A stretch of DNA of 64,000 nt from Opeltia flavorubescens (GCA_000442125.1 KE546965.1:1674001-1738000), one strand, 5' to 3'. Positions 25,518 through 38,655 are shown, counted from the first letter of the stretch. Translations and numbers: made by a program. Notes: a model not told the origin generated them from the sequence alone.

Positions 25518-27157
25518 TCCAAGGTTTCGCATGTAAATTACTTAAGACTTCCGCATTTGTACCAATGTAAACATTTGACTTGGTTTACATATAGGCAGTT
25601 ATTTTGAGCTGGTAAATGGTTAAAATTCACCGCGCGCCTTGGGGCGAACAACAACATTGCAACAGTACCGATCCGAGTTTCATTTCTCGACAGCAAAAAG
25701 CGGAAGGAGTATAAGGAGTATCATCATTATGTGAAGGGTTAATGTCCATTCCGCAAAAGAGAAATGACGCTATGATGTGCGGGAAATGGGAAAATCATAG
25801 CCCAAAAGCACCAGGCAGGTCTTAGACGCTTTACCATAGTAGACTTTCCTATCCCGAAGGGGTTTTTTTTGTGTTGGCGCGAGGTTCATTGTCTGTGCAA
25901 CGTAAGATTAGTGGGCACGCTATCCAGAACATACAATCACATCGGGATAACCTTTTTGTTGAAAAGAGGCAATATGTAATGAGCCGATTGCAGGAACCAA
26001 TACCTTGTATTATTGCCGTTAATCACCGGATAGCAGTCTGTATTCATCTGATGACATACATGCACCGCCGCTTGAATTTATCATTCTTAATAAGAAGGCT
26101 CATCTACGGTTCCTCCTCTATGACATCATTGATGATGTTGATCTATCCCATCCCTTTCCATGGCACTCAAAATAGGGGTTGCCAAGTCAATCTCGTCTCC
26201 ATCACAAGCCGAGAGTCTCTACGCATATGCTGGGAAAAAATAATTTTCAATATTCAATAATACTTTTTTCCGTTTATGTCCCTACGTAACTGTCTTGGGA
26301 GCCGTATTCCGTATTAAATAAAGAGGCAGGAGCAACGCGCCAAGCTTTTTAATGCCATGGGTCAGTGGTTGTTAAATTTAGTGTTGTCTATCTAGCTGTT
26401 ATTCTAAAGATGTCATCTTGAATGCACAGCTGTTCCCACGAGAGTTCATCTCTTAACGATAGAACCCCATTAGACCACATATAATCATTTTCGGAAAAGG
26501 GACGTAATGGTGATATCTGCAGATGGTATACTATTTTGCCGCTCGGCATTAACCCTTGCAGATCGACTATGCGTGCTATGCTAAAGAAGATCCTTGTTTA
26601 CCGCGGCGATTTCGTCTGCGTCTGCGTGTATCCAACAGCACATTTGCCGCGATTAACCCACTTGGTTTCAAGCGAATTACTCCACTGGGTTTTTATCGTT
26701 GCTTTCTGATGACTTCCTTTAAGAGTCTACTGCTGAGCAAAATCGTTGGAAAAGCGCTCTGCAATCACCCCAATTTACTGTCTACCGTCAGTATTCTGGA
26801 TCAGTCTCCGGACCGAGCCCCTAACCCTCTGATCTCTTACTGATCGACTTTGATTGCTCGCAATTACATTATGCTGCATCCATTTCAATGACAAGCGGGC
26901 CAGACTAATAGATCAATACCCGATCAACAATCTAGTTCTGCATGCATGGACACTATCTCGGTTTTTCGAAACATCGTTATGTTGGAACAACCTGCTCCGT
27001 CGAATTGAAATCTTGCAGACTACTTCATTAAAAGTCGACCTATTCTGATCGGTCGGGCGCCTTTGCTACAAAGTCTCTCGCACAATTTCAACTGTCAATG
27101 GGCTCTTTATTCAGTTAAATCTAGCTTCATCCGCATCATCAAAAGTCAAGGGTTGAA
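25518..27157. other. Intergenic region, no gene recognised
   Basis: About 1.6 kb between the rhamnose module and transportin. Open frames here are short and have no family-like content. A small inverted repeat (atgtaaac..gtttacat) lies near 25566-25590. The right end should contain the transportin promoter and 5' leader. Confidence 0.5.
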
Positions 27158-30101
27158 ATGGCGTGGCAGCCGGAAAATGCTCCCTTACAAGAACTAACTG
27201 GCTATCTCAAAGATGCATTAAGTGGCCATGATCAAAATGCGCAGCGGTATGCGACAATGGTGTGTGCACCCATATTGCCTGTTCAGCGATTCATGTTTTG
27301 CAACGACTGACCTTTCTCTCCCAAAAGATGCTTGGCCAGGCCAAATCATCTCCCGAGACCGCAAATTATCTGGCATACATCCTATCCAACGGACCTTTGT
27401 TTCAAGAGCTGGGTCTTACTTTGGCGGATAACACTCTCGTCCGTAGTTCAGCCGCTATCAACCTCAAGAATGCCATCAAAGCTTATGGCAAGCTCTTCAC
27501 GGAATTGGACTTCGCTTATGTTCACACCCTCGTCCTCTCCGCTCTGCAGGACTCAATAGCACAAGTGAGAAATTTTGCAGGGAGTGTGATATCCGAAATT
27601 ATACACAAAGGTGGCATCCTTGGTTGGCCAGAGTTACTTCCAGAATTGCTTGCATTGGCCGATAATGACACGGGTAGCGTGTCGTCCGTGGCTCAAGAAG
27701 GAGCTATGAGTGCTCTAGCAAAGATATGTGATGACAATAAACAAAGCTTGGACCGAGAATACAACGGTCAAAGACCTCTGGCGATCATCATACCGAAACT
27801 TCTCAAGGTCACATCAAGTCCCAACGCCAAAGTACGAGCCTTCGCCCTGGCTAGCATCAACGCCTTCATTCCTCAAACATCCCCAGCTGTGTTGGGCTCA
27901 CTTGACGCAATACTTGAAGAACTTTTTCGCCTTGCAAATGATCCAAGCGACTCCGTGCGCCGTAATGTTTGCCGCTCATTCACTCATATAGTCGATGTTC
28001 GACCGCAAAAGGTTAAACCGCACATGAGTGGGCTGGTCGATTACTTTGTCCTTCAGCAAAGGAACACGGACGATCCCGATCTAGCTTTAGATGCGGCGGA
28101 GTTCTGGTTGTGTGTCGGCGAAAACGAACAATTATGCCCGTCTTTGGGCCCATTCCTAGACAGAATTGTTCCAGTATTGCTAGAAAGCATGGTGTACGAG
28201 GAAGAAGACGTTCTCCGCCTTGAAGGAGATGCGGACGATGCTGATCAGCAGGATCGTGCTGAAGACCTAAAGCCACAATTTGCGTCCACCAAGAACCCCA
28301 GAATGGCTACTAACGGCCATATGGACAAAAACGGCCAGATCATGCTGAGCTCTCTATCAGACTATGCAAATGATGATCTTAGTGAAGGCGAGATCGAGGA
28401 AGGTGATGATGGGGGTTCGGGAACACTTGAAGACCGCTGGAATTTGCGGAAATGCTCTGCTGCAGCACTAGATGTCCTGGCTTCGAAGTTCCATGGTGCA
28501 GTATTTGATGTGACGCTGCCCTATCTGACAGAAAATCTTCGTCATGAGGATTGGCCCATTCGCGAGGCTGCAGTTCTAGCAATCGGCGCGGTCGCCGATG
28601 GATGCATGGACGCTGTCACACCCCATTTACCTGATCTCGTTCCATATCTGCTCTCCTTGTTGAATGACCCTGAGCCTGTTATTCGGCTCATCACGTGCTG
28701 GGCACTGGGACGCTATTCGGCGTGGGCTTCGCATCTAGACGACTCAAACGATCGACAACGCTACTTTGAGCCCATGATGGAAGGGATCTTAAACAAAATG
28801 CTCGACAGGAACAAAAGAGTGCAGGAAGCAGCAGCATCGGCTTTCGCAAATCTGGAAGAGAAGGCAACGAGGAGGTTGACGCCTTACTGCGGACCAATCG
28901 TGCGGCAATTTGTACACTGCTTTGATCAATATAAGGACCGCAATATGTTTATACTCTACGACTGTGTTCAGACTCTCGCCGAACATGTTGGCCCCGCGCT
29001 CGCACAACAAGAATTGATTGACACATTGATGCCAGCTATGATACAGCGCTGGAGCAAGGTTTCAGATCGATCACAGGAAATCTTCCCATTACTCGAATGC
29101 CTTTCCTATGTGGCAACCGCACTTGGGGATGCTTTCGCGCCCTTTGCTCTCGGCGTCTTTACCCGCTGTACTCACATAATACATCGATGCCTTGAGGAAT
29201 ACATTATGTGTATGAATAATGAGGGCCTTGATAAACCCAGCAAGGATTTCTTGGTTACCAGCTTAGATCTCCTTAGTGCTATCATTCAGGCACTTCAAGC
29301 TCAAAAAAGTGGCGAGCTGGTGCAAACCTCCCAACCAAGATTCTTTGATCTGTTACTGTTCTGTATGGAGGACCCGAGTAACGATGTGCGGCAATCGTCT
29401 TACGCGCTTCTGGGAGATTGCGCGGTGAATATATTTCACCACCTCCAACCATTCCTGCCGGCCCTTATTCCCGTCCTCATCCGCCAGTTGGACCTCGATA
29501 ACATGAAGGACCAGGACATTGAGAATGGCTTCAGCGTTATAAACAATGCTTGCTGGTCGTGTGGGGAAATCGCCATCCGGGAGAAAAGCGGAATGAGGCC
29601 CTATGTGGAGCAAATCTACCAGCATCTTTTGGGCATCATCAGTAATCCAGAAGTGCCCGCGTCTGTCAACGAGAATGCGGTTATCGCGTTGGGGCGACTC
29701 GGTGTAGATTGCTCGGAAACTTTAGCTCCCCATCTTGAAGAATTTGCAAAACCCTTTCTTCAAATTATCTCGCCAGTCGAGTACACAGATGAAAAGGCAC
29801 ATGCTTTTGTTGGCTTCAACCGCACTGTAGAGCGGAATCCTCAAGCGATGGAAGACTGCTTGATTGAATACTTTCAAGCGAGTGCGGCCTATGCCCGTCA
29901 TTCAAATTCTGTTGCTGATGCCGATCTGGCTGGATCTTTCCAGAGGGTAAGTTATCGTAATTTCTATTGTTAGACACTGGGCTGACTATTTTTTCCTAGA
30001 ACCTCATTGGTTATAGGAATCTTATACCCAACTTTGAGCCTTTCTTGCAGCAGCTCCCAGAAAGGGACATCGAGAAGCTGCGAGGATCCTTCACTTTCTA
30101 G
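27158..30101 (+). CDS. KAP104: Transportin / importin beta-2 (Kap104)
   Basis: Three exons, 27158-27259, 27328-29946 and 30000-30101, encode 940 residues. It is a karyopherin-beta built of HEAT repeats that imports PY-NLS cargoes, notably mRNA-binding proteins, with RanGTP release. The N-terminus MAWQPENAPLQELTGYL and the next blocks (MLGQAKSSPETANYLAYIL, SSAAINLKNAIK) match fungal Kap104. The acidic loop in the middle (DDLSEGEIEEGDDGG, near 28373-28417) is the loop that displaces cargo when RanGTP binds. HEAT-like blocks such as NLRKCSAAALDVLASKF and CWSCGEIAI follow. The first donor (GTGTGT after ATG at 27259) is weak but gives the conserved ATMMLGQAK join. The last exon ends IPNFEPFLQQLPERDIEKL, as expected. 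Length is typical. Confidence 0.95.
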
Positions 30102-33054
30102 AGGTTTAGCCTAGAGCATTGTCCTGCATTACGATTCCCAACCGACAAGTTTCGAGACGGTTCTTTCACCACTACATAATCACGGACTCTTCACGAAACT
30201 CTATGTTTCTCAAGTGTACCTACTCCTGACATATAGTCACAGCCTCTGCGCAGCTCAGGGCGATAGACGATGGAACGGCCGCAGAGGTTTTTCGGCGTAG
30301 GTGGGACCGTCTGAAAACTTCCAGTAATAAGGCATCGGATACGGGCGTTAGCCCGGGCCTGGAATGTGTTCGAGCAATTTAGCGTTCAGATTTGCTCACC
30401 GGCTGAAATATTGCGAGGCCCGGTAATTCACCAACCGCGATCTGGCAGTGAAACCAGAGCGCTTCTGAGATAGGAAAAGCATCAGTCTGATCTATGCATA
30501 AAACATGTGACGGTGCTTATGTAGAGGACGATGGACGTTTGACACGTTCAAGGATTATCACGATGACAGACCAGCTTCTATCCTAGAGCGTACCCAACGA
30601 GGATGTTGACTTGGATTAATTGTATTGGTCCTTGCCAAATTAATACCATGTTCACCAGCTCCTGACATACACATCTTTTCCAGCTATGGTTACCAAAATC
30701 TATGGTAATCACTAATGTTGCTCATTTACGACATTGTCATCAAGCATGAGAAGATAGACTAAGTCAGTGACGAGCGTGGTCGCAATATGCTGCCGCTGGT
30801 TCTGTTGTGACGTCAAGGCTTGAGAACCACCACTTTATTGGCAGAGGTAGTAATAATAGACTTGACGATGGTAGGGTAGCCCTGGTAGCGTTACATGGTC
30901 ACTAAGCCCTACTTTACCTTCATGCCATGGCTCCACTTCGCTTTCTTATGTAAGGTACTTTACAGAGAGAATATCATTTTACTAGGCGGGTCGCCACGAT
31001 ACGTGTACTCTGGGTGTAACGCGCTCAGGATTCACTTACCTGGACTAATGTAGGCTGATAATGGGGAGCAGACAATAGTAGAGTGTCGCATCCCCTGTAA
31101 GCAACCGTTTAATCAACTTCTCGGAATCCTCGGCTGCTTCTATTCTTGGACCAAGCAGTGAGGATTCCACGTTATTCCTAACCCCTGCTTTCCTCGCTAG
31201 GACAGGCTACTTTTCCGATCCAAGGTTCGCGTGGGGCCTTCCTATTTGCCAGCAACAAGCGTGGAGCCACTTTTTGGGATGGTTGAGCATGTATCGCAGC
31301 TTCAAGAGTAGCGGTCGCATCAACCTTTTCTGAAGATACTATGGACGACCATATATCTTGATCACGCAAAGTGATTCCAAATTAACAGAGACTGCAACAA
31401 TGATAGCAATACGAGATGCCCTTGCCGTCTCATTTTGGTCAAAATCATGAATTAGGCCGTACGTGAGCGCACGGTGAATGCAGAATCGTAAGACTACATA
31501 CGCCGTCCCATGGGCCTTTGAACCAATGGGGCGACGACATGGCATATAGACCACAAGAAGATACTTTACAGGCTGTAACGGGAAGTACCATTATCACATT
31601 TCCTGGGCGTTCGCTTGCTTAGCGCTGAAGAAGAATGACTGGAGAAGTAGGATACATTCATCTCAAATGGTACCCGCGTACTTGCATGGCCTATTAATAG
31701 AGCAAACAACCGGAGCCTCTGCGAATCTCCTCCACTTGCTAAGTACCCGATTTGCCCGCTCGCCCTTTGCGGGAAACGCTCGTCAGCCCGCAGCTTGGTC
31801 CAAAGTTCGCCTGTCGATTCGAAAGGTTTATGGCTCTCGTGGTGGATCTGGCCCGTATGCCAATATCTCCGTTGTGTTCGCGCGGTTACCGTAGTCTTCT
31901 TCTGGCTCCTCAACATCGGGACTCGCAGCCGTTAATGAGCATCCAGTCAAGCAACAGCTGCGCCTTACTGTCTTTGAACGGGCCTTCTCCAGATCCCGCC
32001 GGACGCTGAATGGATGTACTTTTACTTTCATTCCCTGTTTGCTCTTCGCGGGTGTCGTTGTCGCAGGTGTCTAGTGCCGTAAGACACAAGGAAACAGGAC
32101 TGTCTGGCAGGCATACAATTGTCGTTTAACGAACGCCTCTTCCTGCTGCTTGCTGCGCTATCTCGCCTCCTGCCCTCCATCGGGTACACACTGTTCTCAT
32201 CACGGACAGAAGTAGAGGTTGCTTTCTGACTACACTTCCAATTGCTACGTGACAAGCTTACCTTGGCGTAACCTCACAATGGGGGCTATGTCATGACGCC
32301 TCCTTCTTACTCAACCTGAATCCAATCCAACCTTGTTCCTGACCTGCAACTCAGTGCCGAGACGGGTGCATCCCATCCCACGTGCATTCTAAAGTACCTG
32401 AATAGTCGATCCTTTCTATTTTTGACGTCTATTCAGATCTCTTCGTTAGCCTCAACTTCACTAAGTCAGGTCTAGATACAGACCACGAGGTCAATGACAT
32501 ATACAGCATGCTCTCTGTGCTTAGTCCTTTATATCCTCCTGTTTCTCTAGTGTGCTGACCGCTCATCTCCAAATCTCCGACATTCGTTTTCATCAACACG
32601 CTCGCTTTCTGGTGCTCTACCGTGCTCTCGTTCATGACGGTAGAACCCCACTCACTCTCAGGTTGTGTTTCTGCTTTGCATCGCAATCTATACTAGTCGA
32701 GAAACGAACCAGATCCGAGAGTTTTGATATTTATTACGCAGTGAAACTTTGCTCAACGTCTCGGCTCTGGAGACATCAGAGCACCACCAACAGCGGTTGT
32801 CTTTAATCTGATATGCACACCTACTTGTCCTCAAAGCATCACGACTTACGCTCGCTTTTACTAACCGGAAGTCTTTTGGAATCTTTGGATTACGTTCGCT
32901 TTTCACATTGGGAACATCGCTAAATTAGGGGCACCATCTGATCTATACTACAATCAGTCGGCCATTCTCATAGCGATCCTATTTTGGTTACCCTGTCACC
33001 GAGCTCGATCTCCTAGCTTTGGTAATCGTCGCCGAACTTTTCGAGCGTTGAATC
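30102..33054. other. Long intergenic region upstream of the zinc-cluster gene
   Basis: Nearly 3 kb without a recognised gene, the longest non-repeat gap in the window. It must hold the 3' end of transportin and the promoter and leader of the Zn2Cys6 gene. Several short open frames (under 120 codons) occur on both strands but look random in composition. A pyrimidine-rich tract extends over roughly the last 900 bases before the zinc-cluster start, as in many fungal 5' leaders. Confidence 0.5.
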
Positions 33055-35075
33055 ATGGCAGGCCCAGGTGGTGAGTAGTTATTCGAACGATTTTCCCCCA
33101 AAGTAAACTCTCTTATGAGTCCCGAGACATGTGCTCGCTCTTTCCGTTCATTCCAACAGGAAATGCTAACTTTAAAATTCGCTTAGGTGGTCCTCCACGT
33201 AAAAGTCATACAAAATCTCGAAAGGGATGTAGGACTTGCAAGAAAAGACACATTCGCTGTGATGAGAATTATCCACAATGGTTTGTTTATTTACAAATTC
33301 TGATTCTTCATACCGTGAGATTGATATATAGTGACAGTCGCAATTGCACCAAGCACAGCTGTAGATGTGATTACAGAGATAATCTTCCTTCATCTGATGA
33401 GCCCTCAACTCCACAAGGCCTAAATCTTATGTGGACTCCATCAATTCAGGTAGCAGTTGAGCAGTGGCATCGAACTGGCACAGTTCCATTCCCGGGTCTT
33501 CGTCTACGTTCCAGCCAACAATTCCGAGGACTGTCATCTGTGGATCTCCGACTCGTTTATCATCTTTTGAGTATACACCAGGACATGCAGCGTCTGAACC
33601 TCGGACACTGTACCGTATGGGTACAAGAACTTCCGAGGTAAAATGAACGGGACGCCGAATTATGATAAATCATGTACTAAATCTCAGCAACAGCATACTG
33701 GATGCGGCGGACGGCCACTCTTTCGTTATGAACGGCGTGCTCGCTTTTGCAGCAACACATCTAGCCTGGTTGACTGATTCTACGGAAACGAAGAATCTCG
33801 CATATCATCACCGTGGAGTCGCCTTGAAGGGCTTGCACGATGCCATAGGAAACTTCTCCCGCGAGAGTTCCGATGCAATATTGGCAGCCTCAATTCTGTT
33901 ATCGTGGCAGACATCTGATTGGTAAGACAAGCAATCCTTGGCGTGTAGCACGATTGCTTACTGCCGACATAGGAGCGGTTGGGCCTCACTTATGCAAGGT
34001 ATCTCTACAGTATGCTATCCTGACTAGGAAACCTGAGACACATGTGCTAATCGTCAATCAGATTTTCTCCTCAATGACCACGTGGTTCGATACTTCTGTG
34101 TTTGCTTCTTTCATCGAGACCCATCCCGGCTTTTTCTTACCACGCCCCTTGGTATCCTCCTCGCCATTCACAGACGATCAGACACTGATATCCGCTATTG
34201 ACGGGCTACAAAGGCTGTTGCATCGCTTGGCTCAACACGCAGCAGTGGCGAGGCCGTTACAGGAGCTGTTAGACTTCGCCCACGCCGTGAAGTCATGCAG
34301 CGCAACGATGCAGTGCGAAGCGATCTTTACGAGATTGCAGCCAATGCGCGCGAGGCTCTTCTGGGCTCCTGTTTCCCTCCTCTCCGTTGACAGCATCGGA
34401 GCAATTGATCTTGTCTTACTGGCTCAACTCTACACGGTAGCCCTGGCCGTGGATATTTCGCTTCCGGAGTTACGCGGTGCAGCTTTAGGGTCTTTGACGG
34501 CAAGATGCATCGATGATATTGATCAGTGTCTGCGCTACGACTTTTTGTCGCAGCTGCAATCTACTACAGTACTCGGCCCTGCAGGTATAGAAGAAGCCAT
34601 GCTTTTTCCAAGGTCGTTAGCGGCGCGATACCGCCACGATACACTGTCAGCTCCTAGTCAAGCACCAGGGCAAAAGGCTGGTCACCAAAGTCTGTACGAT
34701 ATTGCTCGTGCTAGCGTATCAACTTTGGACACCCCGGGTTTTCCTTTGGACTCTCAGTTGGGCTTTCCTGTCAGTTTCGGTACCGGTTTCCCATTGTCAA
34801 TTAGTCGCAGCGCAGAAAATCTTAACACACCCGCTTCCCCGTATCCGCACTATGGCACTCCTGCTTCTCGCCGTCAGTCTTATTTCATCGATGCTTCGCC
34901 AAATCCTTGGGAGGAGATTTCCTTTGACCGTCGTTCGGACAGAGGCTACAGCTTCCGGGGGGGATCACCTGCATATTCCTCTTCGTTCCATGAAGACGAT
35001 CTAAGCACTGGATTCCCAGGCCACTCGCCTGCAAGCTACCCAGGAGAGTTCGTTGCCCCCTTGATGTGGGCTTGA
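33055..35075 (+). CDS. Zn2Cys6 transcription factor, Upc2/Ecm22-like
   Basis: Six exons (33055-33070, 33187-33280, 33338-33637, 33688-33921, 33973-34009, 34062-35075) give 564 residues. A basic leader (RKSHTKSRK) precedes a complete binuclear zinc cluster with cysteines at about 20, 23, 30, 37, 40 and 47, spaced CX2CX6CX6CX2CX6C, and the sequence CRNCTKHSCRCDY that marks the Upc2-type group. Downstream come the fungal regulatory-domain blocks FVMNGVLAFAATHLAWL, YHHRGVALKGLHDAI and ASILLSWQTSDW. The C-terminal 120 residues are rich in Ser, Pro, Gly and Tyr. Yeast Upc2/Ecm22 sense and regulate sterols; filamentous relatives have varied roles, so the target pathway is not claimed. The intron inside the zinc-cluster codon has two AG acceptors six bases apart (33331 and 33337). 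The one at 33337 gives canonical spacing. Confidence 0.9.
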
Positions 35076-35559
35076 AAAAGGACGCCCTGACGGTGCTTTC
35101 AGGCATATGCTCTATGACGACCCTTCTGACAAAGGGAAGCAAAGACAAAAGAGCTCATGACGCGCATGATCAGACCATGTTCTCCTACTGTTCAATTACT
35201 ATTACTGTAAGTTTTTTCAACCATAGCATAGCGATACTCGACGAAGTGACGAAAGACTACGATAAATGCAATGAGGGATGCCGGATGCAATTTTTTCATA
35301 GGCGCTCTGTTAGCTAGTAATGCTGTCATGCTAGGAGAGGAAAGGTGGGATAAGATAGACGATTGTACTAAAACGAGTAAATTAATCATTTTATCTATTG
35401 TTTCCGTCCCTCGTCAAAGTGTGCCTGCACTTAAACCCCATGCATGAGGAGGTGTAACATATATGATCATCTAAGATGTGTGTGCTAACTAAATAAATTG
35501 ATTTTCCCTTACTTAGACGAGCTTCGATTCCTTGATTCCCCGCAAAGGTTTAAGCGGAA
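35076..35559. other. Spacer between zinc-cluster and UCH37 genes
   Basis: These 484 bases are head to tail and likely hold 3' untranslated sequence and the promoter of the deubiquitinase gene. No gene recognised. Confidence 0.5.
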
Positions 35560-36680
35560 ATGTCAGGGGGTTGGAACACCATTGAGTCAGATGCCGTAAG
35601 CTTCCCATAACCTCCCACGAACTAAATCATGATGGTGCTGATTGTACTGATTGGGTAGGGTGTCTTCACCTATCTAATTAACAGTCTCGGCGTCAAAGAC
35701 GTCCAATTCGAAGAGCTTGTGTCTCTAGACGCTACCTTCCTGCGCCAACGAGGGTAGTTACTGTCCTAATATTCTTGTTTTTACAGGAGGAAAAGGCATA
35801 ACTTACCGTGTTAGCCCAGTCTATGGAGTCATATTCCTCTTCAAGTATCCCACCGGAGAAGCTCGACAGGAAACACCATTAGACGGCACATTCGATTATA
35901 AAGCTGCCGAAGACAACTTCTTTGCCGCACAGACCATACAAAATGCTTGCGGTACACAGGCGTTGCTCTCTGTTCTGCTGAATCAAGACAACCGTGTCGA
36001 AATCGGACCAAAACTTCAGGAGTTTAAAGAATTTACAGGCGCTTTCCCAGCATATGTGAGTGCTACGAACGAAAATAAGGGGGTTCCATCCGGCTAAGGG
36101 TTTCTAGCTACGAGGAGAAGCACTCTCAAATTCGGAGCTGATCCGGGATGTTCATAACTCCTTTTCTCGAGCCTCGCCCTTCGCGGACGAGGCACAACGA
36201 TTGGCTGCAGAGGAGGAGGATATATACCATTTCATTGCCTATACCGCTATAAAAGGAGGACTCTACGAGTTGGACGGACTGCAAGCAGCGCCAATCATGC
36301 ACGGTAGCTGTGAACCCGAAGAATTTGCAGACAAGGTTATACCGGTACTGCAGCGCCGGATTGAGCGATATCCGGCGCAGGAGATACGGTTCAACCTGAT
36401 GGCAATGGTGCAAGATCTTCGAATACGTGCCCGAGAGATTGGCGATGAAGATTGGCTGTACCAGGAGGAGGAGAGGAGGAGAGCGTGGCAATGGGAAAAC
36501 GCGCTCCGAAGACATAATTTCATTGGTTTCACTGGAGAGATCCTTAAGGGTGTTGTCAGCACAAAGCTTGAAGACGATAAGGAGTACGGCAGGTGGGTCG
36601 CAGATGCGGAAGCTAAGACGAAGTTACGCCTAGAAGAGCGCCGGAAGGTCAGAAGCGAGACAGACGAAGAAGAATCATAA
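35560..36680 (+). CDS. Ubiquitin C-terminal hydrolase, UCH37/UCHL5 type
   Basis: Four exons, 35560-35595, 35659-35753, 35815-36055 and 36108-36680, give 314 residues. It is a papain-fold deubiquitinase (peptidase C12) that trims ubiquitin chains, in many organisms at the proteasome through Rpn13 and in animals also with INO80. The start MSGGWNTIESDAGVFTYLI and PVYGVIFLFKYPTG are typical. Catalytic residues are all present: Gln83 and Cys89 in QTIQNACGTQ, His165 in DIYHFIAY and Asp180 in YELDGL. The C-terminal part (about 220-314) is the charged, helical ULD tail that marks UCH37 against the shorter UCHL1/L3 class. The second intron has a weak GTAGTT donor, and its exact join (RQRG-PVYG) rests on frame. 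Confidence 0.93.
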
Positions 36681-37011
36681 CGCTATGCGAAGGGGTAGCT
36701 CGATGAAATATCTTGCCATTCCATTTGATTACTTTCAGGTGCGGTGATCTCTGAACTTATTGGCCACGCTCGCTAGGAGTAGGCTAGTAGTAGAGGCGTA
36801 GGAAATAGCCCCGCTTCCCGTGCGGCTGGATCTACGTACCTTCGTACAATACAAGTACATGTATCTTACATACCTCTTCATGTACGACATTCTCACGAGC
36901 CTCTCATTGCATCATCTATCACCTACACCCTTCTCATCAAAATCGAGAGAAGATTACTCCCGTCTACTGTTACGAGCGGACATCGTGATGCGTTGACGCC
37001 TATCTTTCAGA
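36681..37011. other. Short spacer upstream of SPRY gene
   Basis: These 331 bases separate two plus-strand genes. A repetitive-looking tacatgtatcttacatac segment is near 36856-36873. No gene recognised. Confidence 0.45.
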
Positions 37012-38655
37012 ATGGCAGGAGGGCCTTCATCCACATCTCCACGCACTCTGGCCACATCCTTCCGCCGTCTATCACCAACTCACACCTCCGCTAGTCATTC
37101 GTGGCCCGATGAGTCGTCTCGGGGCACCAACATCGTCATAAACATCAACAGTAATGATGGTTCTACCGGTCGAGGTGTGCTTATCGGCTTGCTATCTGCT
37201 TTTGGCTCCGCTGCTTTCGTTGTCCTAATATTCGCCGTCTTTTACTTTTTTCGCCATACGACCCGCGGAAGGATCCTACTTGACAGGCTGGGACGTCCTG
37301 GTGAATACGATGACGAGCAAGCTTACGCTCGCGAGGAAGCTGAGGCGCTGGAGGAAATGGATGATCTACAAAAGGTCGAGTATCTAAGGGCGAAAGGTAC
37401 GTGTAGGACTAGGGTACCCCCACCCCTCCCCCTCCCTCCTCTTCTTCGCCCACATAGCACGGTAGAATTGTGACCAGCTCGCATGATGGGGATACTGATC
37501 ACTTCTCCTCGTCTAGCCTTCATTCAGGCCAACCCGCCTGAAACCATGCAGACCGACATTTCCTTATCGCAATTTCTAGCGATACAGGAGAAAGGAGTGT
37601 CCGCATGGGAATTTGAACCGGAGCTGGAGATTGCAAATTGCTTCGTCGAAGGTCGCACTGAGATCGAATTCTTTGACTCCGAATGCAGTGTTCAGAGCAA
37701 CTTGCCCATCCCAAAGCAGAACGAAGTCTATTATTGGGAAGCTAAAATATACGACAAGCCCGAACCATCGCTTATCAGCATAGGTGTGACCACTAAGCCG
37801 TACCCGCTCTTCCGCCTTCCTGGCTGGCACAAATCCTCGATAGCATATACCTCCCTTGGCCATAGGCGCCACAACCAGCCCTTCGTGCCGTCAAGCTACG
37901 GCCCAGAATACGTCCAGGGTGATGTGATTGGTGTAGGGTATCGACCACGCACAGGAACGGTCTTCTTCACGCGTAATGGCAAGAGGCTTGACGACGTGGC
38001 TCACGGGCTGAAAACGCAGAACTTCTTCCCTACTGTTGGTGCCAATGGCCCTTGTACTGTACACGTCAATTTTGGGCAAAGTGGCTTCGTCTTTATCGAG
38101 GCCAACGTCAAAAAGTGGGGACTCGCACCGATGACCGGCAGTCTGGCGCCGCCTCCTCCCTATGGTAGCGAACAAGGTAGTATTTTACTCGAAGCAGGAC
38201 GAGATGGTGTACAAATGAATGTTGACAACTATCACAATGCCATTCACAGTCGATCCAGAAATGGCAACATACGAATGAATCCGCCTAGTAGCCCTGGCCC
38301 GATGCGATCGCCAACCGAAATTTCCTTGGCACAGCTGGCACATGTGCCCTCTCATGACGATATTGGAGAAGGGCCCAGCAGGAGCGCAGAACTTGGACCA
38401 CGCGAGCTACCTACAACAGCACAGCGGCCCAACGCCGAGTCGGACCATGAGCAAGACTACTTGGCACCACCGCCCGAGTACACTAGCCCGGAGGGATCAA
38501 TACGCGGCAGTAGTAGAGCGGAAGTAGAAGAGGACGAGCGAAGGCCACTGATACAGTCGATGCCACCAAGCCCACCCATACCCAGTTACGATGCTGCCGT
38601 CGGTGATGGGCCGGGGGGACGAAACCAGGACGAATATCCTGGACACGAATCATGA
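37012..38655 (+). CDS. SPRY-domain membrane protein, Ssh4/Ear1-like ubiquitin-ligase adaptor
   Basis: Two exons, 37012-37396 and 37517-38655, give 507 residues. Order of parts: a Ser/Thr-rich N-terminus, one transmembrane segment at about residues 55-80, an acidic linker with DEQAYAREEAEALEEMDD, then a SPRY domain at about 190-325 (YYWEAKIYDKP, SIGVTTKPYPLFRLPGW, VIGVGYRPRTGTVFFTRNG), and a long Pro/Ser-rich tail. The tail holds two PPxY motifs, PPPY in LAPPPPYGSE and PPEY in APPPEYTS, which bind WW domains of Rsp5/Nedd4 ligases. Yeast Ssh4 and Ear1 have the same layout and act on endosomes and vacuole to send membrane proteins for ubiquitin-dependent sorting. This role is inferred for the present protein. 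The 120-base intron carries a C-rich tract described separately. Confidence 0.9.
37417..37436 (-). other. Potential G-quadruplex on the minus strand, inside an intron
   Basis: Four C-runs of 5, 4, 5 and 3 bases are separated by single bases (A, T, T), just 20 bases into the intron of the SPRY gene. The minus strand therefore has four G-runs with one-base loops, the most favourable pattern for a stable quadruplex. The pre-mRNA itself carries the C-rich strand. A pyrimidine-rich stretch follows to about 37447. Confidence 0.6.
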
